A stretch of DNA of 64,000 nucleotides from an uncultured Clostridia bacterium. Its GTDB lineage: Bacteria; Bacillota; Clostridia; Oscillospirales; Ruminococcaceae. The translations under genes were made by a program, and so were the position numbers. Below the pieces are notes generated by a model, which was not told the origin of the DNA, did no database searches, and saw nothing but the letters and a program-made list of their open reading frames with translations. Positions 58,304 to 64,000 of this stretch are shown piece by piece (positions within the stretch are counted from its first letter, which is position 1; the number at the start of each line of letters is the position of its first letter). The DNA lies in NCBI GenBank assembly GCA_947627005.1, contig CANQUJ010000004.1, forward strand, positions 60,217 through 124,216. Direction: 5' to 3'.

Positions 58304-59281
58304 TTATCCGCGTTTGCGCTGGCATTCCATGCACAGCGTTTCGCCGTATTGGCTCTGGCTGAACCTGACAACCCCGCTGCTGCACTTCTTTCCGCAGTCG
58401 ACGCAAATGGTCGGGTCGTAGTCCGGGGCCGCCTCTGCCTCTTCTCTCTGCCTCTGCTGTAACTGCCTCGGGGGCTCCGGCTGGGGCTCGGCGTATGCTC
58501 TGCTGTCCGGCTCTGCTATGGGGGTGGGCTGCGCCTCGTAGGCTGCGTCTTCGGTGTCCTGCTCCACGAATATGGCTTTTCGGGTGTCGGAGAGGTTCCC
58601 GCTGCCGTATAGCTCCTGCGAGGTCGAGAAGAAGTGACGGACGGCCTCTGCCTTAACCGCCTCGTTGTCGAGGTTCGGGACAAGGTATGCGACCACGAAC
58701 GGCTTTCTAAGCTCTTGCAGGCTGTATGTCCCTTTGATGTGCATTGCTGCTCTTAAGGCTCGGTTTATCGCCTTTGTTTCGCACATCTCGTTTCGGAATT
58801 TCATAAATTCCTTTGCCTGCCGCTCGGTCATTCCCACGATGGCGTCCTTGACGGTGATCTCCTTATGGGCGACTATCTCGATGTTCTCTCCGGTGAGCTG
58901 GGGGACTGAAATTCTCGCCTCGAATTTCACGTCTTGGTTTCCGCACTGACCGCAGTTGACCGGTCTGCCGATATTCTTGTTGATTTCGCAGCATTTCTGG
59001 CAAGTCGTCGGGATTATCGGTCTGGTGCCGAGTATCTTGATTCCGGCGGCTCTCATCAACTTGTTGAGGCCCTTTTTGGTGAGAGCCCAGCCGTCGCTCT
59101 GCTCCTTGCTTTTATCCTGCAAGTATATTTCTTTGTCTGCCGGGTTGGTTGAAATCTGAACGCAGTTCATAACCGGCTTGTGTATTTCCGCAATCTCCGC
59201 TACCGTCTGCATTGGGACGAGAAGATTGTATTTTTCTGCGGGGTATTGTGCTGTTATCTGTAAAGAATTTTTATTTTCCAT
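58304..59281 (-). CDS. Putative phage recombination/ssDNA-annealing protein with zinc-ribbon segments
   Basis: FMKFRNEMCETKAINRALRAAMHIKGTY resembles annealase-type helices; two Cys4-like motifs; adjacent to Mre11-like nuclease. Family uncertain. Confidence 0.4.
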   Translation of the reverse strand: MENKNSLQITAQYPAEKYNLLVPMQTVAEIAEIHKPVMNCVQISTNPADKEIYLQDKSKEQSDGWALTKKGLNKLMRAAGIKILGTRPIIPTTCQKCCEINKNIGRPVNCGQCGNQDVKFEARISVPQLTGENIEIVAHKEITVKDAIVGMTERQAKEFMKFRNEMCETKAINRALRAAMHIKGTYSLQELRKPFVVAYLVPNLDNEAVKAEAVRHFFSTSQELYGSGNLSDTRKAIFVEQDTEDAAYEAQPTPIAEPDSRAYAEPQPEPPRQLQQRQREEAEAAPDYDPTICVDCGKKCSSGVVRFSQSQYGETLCMECQRKRG

Positions 59282-59309
59282 AAAAAATTTTCACGCTCCT
59301 ATTGCAATT

Positions 59310-59639
59310 TCAAAAACTTTGTGCTACAATAGGGTCATAGGCTTTTGAGCGATTCGCGTCTTTGGGCGCGGGTCGTTCTTTTTTTGTGACCCATTCTGTA
59401 AAATTCCGTTTTGCCTCTTCCACGGTCGCCATGTATTCGGCGAGCCTCCGCTCCCGAAGGTCTTCGGCTATAAGCTGCGCCAAATACCACGGTTCCCGTC
59501 TTTCTCCTCCGGCGTCGCCCTCACGCTTGATAATCCGTTCGAGCTTAAGCTTTGACCGCGTAAGTGCGGGACGCCATAGTCGCTCTGGTATCTTCGCACC
59601 GAGGTATCTTTCGGCCTCCTCTTTCAGCACGTCTGCCAT
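59310..59639 (-). CDS. Phage hypothetical protein
   Basis: MADVLKEEAERYLGAKIPERLWRPAL..., in operon. Confidence 0.5.
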   Translation of the reverse strand: MADVLKEEAERYLGAKIPERLWRPALTRSKLKLERIIKREGDAGGERREPWYLAQLIAEDLRERRLAEYMATVEEAKRNFTEWVTKKERPAPKDANRSKAYDPIVAQSF

Positions 59640-59760
59640 AGTGTTCTGCGCCTCCTTCCTTTTCGGCAGTGGGGTGCTGCTCGGGCTCCCGCTTGCAGTC
59701 GCAGGATTCTCCGGGGTCTAAGTTGCTGCCGCAAATCGGGCAAGTGTGATATATCGCCAT
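59545..59760 (-). CDS. Small zinc-finger phage peptide, overlapping neighbour
   Basis: MAIYHTCPICGSNLDPGESCDCKRE; 3-prime half overlaps the next gene, boundaries uncertain. Confidence 0.35.
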   Translation of the reverse strand: MAIYHTCPICGSNLDPGESCDCKREPEQHPTAEKEGGAEHYGRRAERGGRKIPRCEDTRATMASRTYAVKA

Positions 59761-59773
59761 TCGTTCCACCTCC

Positions 59774-60421
59774 TCACTTGTAGAATTTGTGTCCGCCGTA
59801 TTGGAAAAGAAAATCAAGGTTGCGGGAGTGCCATGTGTCGCCCTCTCCGCTCTCGAAGTATAGGGCTCCCTGACTTTCGTCCCAACCGTGCTTTACCATG
59901 TCGAGCGCCTCGTAGCACTCTTGGTCCGGTGTTTCGGTGTAGTACCGTCCGCCCTCCCGAACGGGGGAAAACTGATTTTTTTCAAATACAACGTCCTTGA
60001 TGTTGTCGGGGAACTTCTCGTAATTTACCCGGTTCATCACGACGCACATCACGAGCGCCTTGCCTTCGGTCCCTTCGCCCTCGGCCTCCGCCATAGCGAT
60101 TCGTAAGAGTATCTCGTCGTCCTCGCTTAACTCCGGCTCCGTGCAGACTTCCATGTCGTTCTCCTGCGCTCTCGGCTCGCCCATAGCCATGTCTACCTCG
60201 ACCGCCTCGTATTTTTCCTCCGGCTCTTTCGGGGGCACCGTGTACGTCGGTATGTTCGGGTCTGCCGGTTCCGTAACCGCTGCCGCGACCGGTATCGTTC
60301 TCATGCGCTCGTATCTCTTGCTTTCGCACCGGAGTGCGTAGGCGAAGATTCCCATAAGCGCCAAAATCGCCGCGAATGCTAAAACGATTTCAATAATTGC
60401 TTGCTTGTCCTGATTTTTCAT
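59774..60421 (-). CDS. SleB/CwlJ-like cell wall hydrolase with N-terminal TM
   Basis: LLRIAMAEAEGEGTEGKALVMCVVMNRVNYEKFPDNIKDVVFEKNQFSPV...ALDMVKHGWDESQGALYFE. Confidence 0.8.
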   Translation of the reverse strand: MKNQDKQAIIEIVLAFAAILALMGIFAYALRCESKRYERMRTIPVAAAVTEPADPNIPTYTVPPKEPEEKYEAVEVDMAMGEPRAQENDMEVCTEPELSEDDEILLRIAMAEAEGEGTEGKALVMCVVMNRVNYEKFPDNIKDVVFEKNQFSPVREGGRYYTETPDQECYEALDMVKHGWDESQGALYFESGEGDTWHSRNLDFLFQYGGHKFYK

Positions 60422-60590
60422 TTCTTTCTCTGGCCGAGGCCGCTGCTGTAAAACTTCTTTGCAGCTGCCGGGACAGTCGTTCAAGAATTGCGTTCACGTC
60501 CTCCGGGGTCTTGTCGCGGCAGTAGTCGTCCGCGATTTTTATCCGGGTGTTGCCTATGTAAAAATCCTTTACGATGTGTCCCTCGGCCAT
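60390..60590 (-). CDS. Small phage hypothetical protein
   Basis: MAEGHIVKDFYIGNTRIKIADDYCRDKTPEDVNAILERL. Confidence 0.5.
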   Translation of the reverse strand: MAEGHIVKDFYIGNTRIKIADDYCRDKTPEDVNAILERLSRQLQRSFTAAASARERNEKSGQASNY

Positions 60591-60602
60591 TGTTTCGCCT
60601 CC

Positions 60603-61097
60603 TTACTCAAATTTTCCTTTCGCCTCTGCGCTCTTGAGCGCGGCGAGAATTTCTTCCGAGCGGTTCCTGATACCGGTTATCTTGCTTTTTAGCTCCGGTA
60701 TGAGCGGCCGCTCTTCGTCTGTAATTTTGCCGTCGTCCATAATCCGCGAAATCTGCTTGAAAATTCCGTCGAGCCCATCGACAGCGTTTTGGAGCCTTAA
60801 CAGGGCTCGCTCCGGCGGCATTTCCGGTATCTCCTCGAAATCCCTTCCGAGCGGACACTCGTGTACGCAATACCACGGTCTGAGCGTCGGGTCGTTGTAG
60901 GCGTCCGCCATGAGCGCTACCACGTCGTTCGGCGGTCTGGTGATGTCGAGCTCGTATTTTTTGAGGCTGTCCTCTGTAACTCCGGGTAAGCACTCCGCGG
61001 CTCCAGCTCTTGTCAAGAGCTTTTCGCTGTACTCTGCCGCCTTCATTCGTGCTTTGTAGTACCTATTCCCGGTGGCTTTTGTAGCCTGTCTTGGCAT
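60603..61097 (-). CDS. Phage regulatory-like HTH protein
   Basis: RAGAAECLPGVTEDSLKKYELDITRPPNDVVALMADAYNDP suggests an XRE-like fold. Confidence 0.45.
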   Translation of the reverse strand: MPRQATKATGNRYYKARMKAAEYSEKLLTRAGAAECLPGVTEDSLKKYELDITRPPNDVVALMADAYNDPTLRPWYCVHECPLGRDFEEIPEMPPERALLRLQNAVDGLDGIFKQISRIMDDGKITDEERPLIPELKSKITGIRNRSEEILAALKSAEAKGKFE

Positions 61098-61220
61098 TTA
61101 TTTTCACCCCCAAATCGGCTATAATGAAGTTACTGAAACGGGCGTGACACAAATAGCGGCGAAAATCTTAAAATTTTGGATTTTGTCGCTTTTCGCGTCC
61201 CAAAAGGGTAAAAAAATATC

Positions 61221-61457
61221 TTACCCCGGGTGTTTGGCGAACGGCCTACCGCGGTGCGGCTTGATGTCTGCATTGTCGAAAAGGTCGTCCCCGTCGTATC
61301 TCAAAAGTCGCTTGATTCGGAGGACCACTTTGTAGCTCGGCTGCTTTGTCCCGAGTTCTATCTGCGAATAGGTGGTTCGGGCTATATCCAGCGCGGCCGC
61401 TATGGTGTACTGCGTGTAGCCGCAGGCCTTTCTGAGGTTCTTCAACTTTTCCCGCAT
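61221..61457 (-). CDS. XRE-family HTH protein
   Basis: MREKLKNLRKACGYTQYTIAAALDIARTTYSQIELGTKQPSYKVVLRIKRLL. Confidence 0.8.
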   Translation of the reverse strand: MREKLKNLRKACGYTQYTIAAALDIARTTYSQIELGTKQPSYKVVLRIKRLLRYDGDDLFDNADIKPHRGRPFAKHPG

Positions 61458-61504
61458 TGACTTGTCCCTCCCTTCTGGTGACGCTCCACGGGGTCTACAA
61501 GTCA

Positions 61505-61596
61505 ATTATAGTCCCTTTTTGCGTCGTTGTCAAGTCTTTTTCAAAAAATTTTTTGATTCAGCCGTTTTTTGGGTCATTATATTCCCTTTTTGGGTC
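61505..61596. promoter_or_regulatory. Repeated operator-like sites in the divergent regulatory region
   Basis: ATTATAGTCCCTTTTTGCGTC (61505-61525) and ATTATATTCCCTTTTTGGGTC (61576-61596), 2 mismatches in 21. Confidence 0.65.
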
Positions 61597-61629
61597 TTTA
61601 GTGATATAATATCCTTTGGAGGTGTTCTT

Positions 61630-62232
61630 ATGGAAAAATTCTCTAAGCGTCTTGTCGCTCTTCGGCGCGAACGCGGTCTAACTCAAAGCGAGATGGCCGA
61701 GGTCCTCTCGCGTAAACGGTCTACCTACTCCGGGTACGAGGTCGAGGGAAAGGAGCCTGACTTTGAAACGGTCTGCCTGCTGGCTGATTACTTCGGCGTG
61801 ACGACCGACTATCTGCTTGGCTACTCAAACAACCGCACGAGCGTCGATACGGTCTTTTGTAACGACCATGTGAATTTCAAGGAGCATTTCGAGGCTTTGC
61901 ACGAGGACCTTCGTCCTATCGTGGAGCAGTCGTTCGACGCTTTCTATTTGCTCCTCTGCCGCGATATGCAGTCGGAGCGTCCCGAGCGGCTTCTGCTTTA
62001 CCGCAAGCTGTTCCAAACTCTGCAAACTCTTCGTTCCGAAATCCGGAAAAGGATTGAACGCTCCGGCGGTCAGGTTTCGGACGCCGTGGAGCTGTCTAAT
62101 CTTATCACTATGCAAAATCAGCTTAAGAGCGAAATGTCTGTCGTTCTCGATGAGCTTATGCAGGCGGATATGGCTATTGCGTTCGACATCAAGAAGGGCG
62201 AAGACGTGTCGTCCGAGAAGACGGCAATGTAA
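61630..62232 (+). CDS. XRE-family (CI-like) repressor
   Basis: MEKFSKRLVALRRERGLTQSEMAEVLSRKRSTYSGYEVEGKEPDFETVCLLADYFGVTTDYLLG. Confidence 0.88.
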   Translation: MEKFSKRLVALRRERGLTQSEMAEVLSRKRSTYSGYEVEGKEPDFETVCLLADYFGVTTDYLLGYSNNRTSVDTVFCNDHVNFKEHFEALHEDLRPIVEQSFDAFYLLLCRDMQSERPERLLLYRKLFQTLQTLRSEIRKRIERSGGQVSDAVELSNLITMQNQLKSEMSVVLDELMQADMAIAFDIKKGEDVSSEKTAM

Positions 62233-62286
62233 TCTACTTTTCCTTCGGCCCCTCTGTGTGAGGGGTCGAGCCTTTTGAGGTGTGCT

Positions 62287-63870
62287 ATGGCTTACTGTAT
62301 GTATCTAAGAAAGTCCCGCGCCGACCTTGAGGCCGAGGCTCACGGTGAGGGCGAAACGCTCGCCCGCCATGAGCGGCTCCTGCTTGAAGTTGCTAAGCGG
62401 GGTCACTACGATGTAACCGAAATCTATCGCGAGGTCGTTTCCGGTGAAACGATCGCCGCCCGCCCTATGGTTCAGCGTCTTCTCCAAGAGGTCGAAGACG
62501 GTCTGTGGGAGGGCGTCCTCGTCGTTGAGGTCGAACGTCTTGCCCGCGGCGATACCATCGACCAGGGGATAATGGCGCAGGCGTTCAAATACTCAAATAC
62601 CCGGATTATTACTCCGCTAAAGGTCTACGACCCGGCGAATGAAATCGACGAGGAGTATTTTGAGTTCGGGTTGTTTATGTCCCGCCGTGAATACAAAACT
62701 ATCAACCGTCGTCTGGTCCGCGGCCGGTTCGCCTCCTCCAAAGAGGGAAAGTGGGTTGCAAGCTATGCTCCCTATGGCTATGAGCGTGTCCGGGTTTCCG
62801 GCGGTAAGGGGTGGACACTCCGTCCGGTCGATGGGGAGGTCGAGGTCGTTCGGCTTATCTACCGGCTTTATACCTCCGGCGAAGAAACCGGCTCCGGTGA
62901 AGTAAAGCGGCTCGGAGCATATGCTATTACCAAGCGGCTCGATGAGCTTAAGATTCGCTCTCCCCACTCTTCGCCTTGCTGGAGCGTAAGTACCGTGCAG
63001 GGGATTCTCTCAAATCCCGTCTACATCGGAAAGGTTCGGTACGGCGTCAATAGGACGAAAAAGAAAATCGTCGATAAATCCGTCGTAGTCGAACACTATA
63101 AATCTCCTCCCGAAGATGTCGTTTTGGTGAACGGTCTTCACCCTGCTATCGTTGATGAGGCCGTCTTCAACATGGCGCAGGAGCTTACCCAGTCGCGTGG
63201 TCTGCCTGCCGTCCCTCTCAGCTCCGGAACGGTGAATCCTCTTGCCGGGCTGATCGTCTGCGCTAAGTGCGGCCGCCGCCTTACGCTCCGGCCTAACTTG
63301 TACGACGGAACGCTCATGTGTCCGAATCGCGCTTGCGATACCATCGGTGCTAAATTCTCTCTGGTGGAAAAACGTGTGCTCAAAGGTCTTGCCGAATGGG
63401 TTGGGAAATACCGGCTCTCTTGGTCTGAAACTCCCGAGGAAGATGGTACTGCTCTCGACATCAAGTCGAAGGCTTTGAAATCTGCCTCCTCCGAGCTGGC
63501 TACCCTCCACAAGCAGCTCGACCGGACACACGACCTCTTGGAGCAAGGCGTCTATGATACCGATACGTTCCTCGCCCGGTCGCGGCTCCTCTCTGCTAAA
63601 ATCGCCGACGCCGAAAAGTCGGTTGAATCTCTTCGGGGAGAGGTTGAGGAAGAACGCCTCCGGGCCGAAAGTCGGAAAAACTTTGTCCCTAAGGTCGAAC
63701 ACCTGCTCGAAGTCTATGACGCGGCTCCGTCTGCCCAAGCGAAGAATGATTTGCTGAAAGAGGTCCTCGAAAAGGCTGTTTACTCTCGCGACGTTCGGGG
63801 CAGCCGGTGGGGCGCTCTTGATAATTTCGAGCTCGTTCTCTTCCCTAAACTCCCGCCGAAAGAAAAATAA
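62287..63870 (+). CDS. Large serine recombinase/integrase
   Basis: MAYCMYLRKSRADLEAEAHGEGETLARHERLL (catalytic Ser), YGYERVRV, CAKCGRRLTLRPNLYDGTLMCPNRAC zinc ribbon, coiled coil. Confidence 0.93.
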   Translation: MAYCMYLRKSRADLEAEAHGEGETLARHERLLLEVAKRGHYDVTEIYREVVSGETIAARPMVQRLLQEVEDGLWEGVLVVEVERLARGDTIDQGIMAQAFKYSNTRIITPLKVYDPANEIDEEYFEFGLFMSRREYKTINRRLVRGRFASSKEGKWVASYAPYGYERVRVSGGKGWTLRPVDGEVEVVRLIYRLYTSGEETGSGEVKRLGAYAITKRLDELKIRSPHSSPCWSVSTVQGILSNPVYIGKVRYGVNRTKKKIVDKSVVVEHYKSPPEDVVLVNGLHPAIVDEAVFNMAQELTQSRGLPAVPLSSGTVNPLAGLIVCAKCGRRLTLRPNLYDGTLMCPNRACDTIGAKFSLVEKRVLKGLAEWVGKYRLSWSETPEEDGTALDIKSKALKSASSELATLHKQLDRTHDLLEQGVYDTDTFLARSRLLSAKIADAEKSVESLRGEVEEERLRAESRKNFVPKVEHLLEVYDAAPSAQAKNDLLKEVLEKAVYSRDVRGSRWGALDNFELVLFPKLPPKEK

Positions 63871-63873
63871 ATT

Positions 63874-63900
63874 GAGCCGTCCTTCCGGGCGGCTCTTCTT
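63874..63900 (+). terminator. Terminator after integrase
   Basis: GAGCCGtccttcCGGGCGGCTCTTCTTT. Confidence 0.6.
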
Positions 63901-64000
63901 TGTGATAACCTTACCTGTTCGATAGAACATCGAAAAGGTCAACACCTTTTGAGCGAAGAAAGACACGAAATTGAAGTTCGATTGAAAGATGGCTGGTCGC

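Larger units (their letters stand above)
51990..64000. mobile_element. Prophage-like element, right boundary outside window
   Basis: Breaks the flavin reductase; serine integrase, XRE repressor, portal, MuF, protease, recombination genes. Confidence 0.88.

Noticed and set aside
63010-63966. 318-aa ORF antisense to the integrase
   Set aside because: Shadow ORF over a well-supported serine recombinase.
63900-64000. attR or continuation of the flavin reductase at the window end
   Set aside because: No sequence matching the reductase C-terminus or the attL core is visible; the boundary lies outside the window.

Overview
The window is an origin-proximal chromosomal region from a moderately GC-rich Clostridia-type Firmicute. 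The lineage is inferred from gene content and order; no search was possible. Order: dut(partial)-U32 peptidase-zapA-LCP-SLOG | alr-birA | PlsC-like, DegV, CotH | VTC-DUF4956 | gyrA-ycxB-gyrB-(repeat island)-remB-recF-yaaA-dnaN-[oriC]-dnaA | rpmH-rnpA-yidD-yidC-jag-mnmE-mnmG-rsmG-noc-soj-parB-serS-GH10 xylanase-spo0A-tRNA-Pro. This is followed by a repeat-rich noncoding island, a TetR/DUF308/MMPL/YhgE-like efflux cluster, and a cluster of surface lipoproteins and hydrolases (esterases, DUF362, flavodoxin, RibD-like). The right end is a prophage-like element (about 51990 to beyond 64000) inserted in a flavin-reductase gene. It has a large serine integrase, portal, MuF and protease genes, but no visible capsid or terminase gene. 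Main leads: (1) three sequence-divergent but structurally matching four-way-junction (cloverleaf) repeats in three consecutive intergenic spaces (mnmG-rsmG, rsmG-noc, noc-soj), bracketed by parS-like sites; (2) a family of variable-stem hairpins with conserved AAAAGG...CTATTTT borders, nesting GC-rich modules in two distant intergenic islands; (3) an oriC without canonical DnaA boxes, with GTTGAAAAC repeats instead, next to a DnaA whose DNA-binding signature is NHSTM rather than DHTTV; (4) a phage portal protein with a C-terminal acetyltransferase-like domain joined by a DEHGRFTSGGG linker; (5) a Spo0A with an Arg in place of the conserved receiver Lys.
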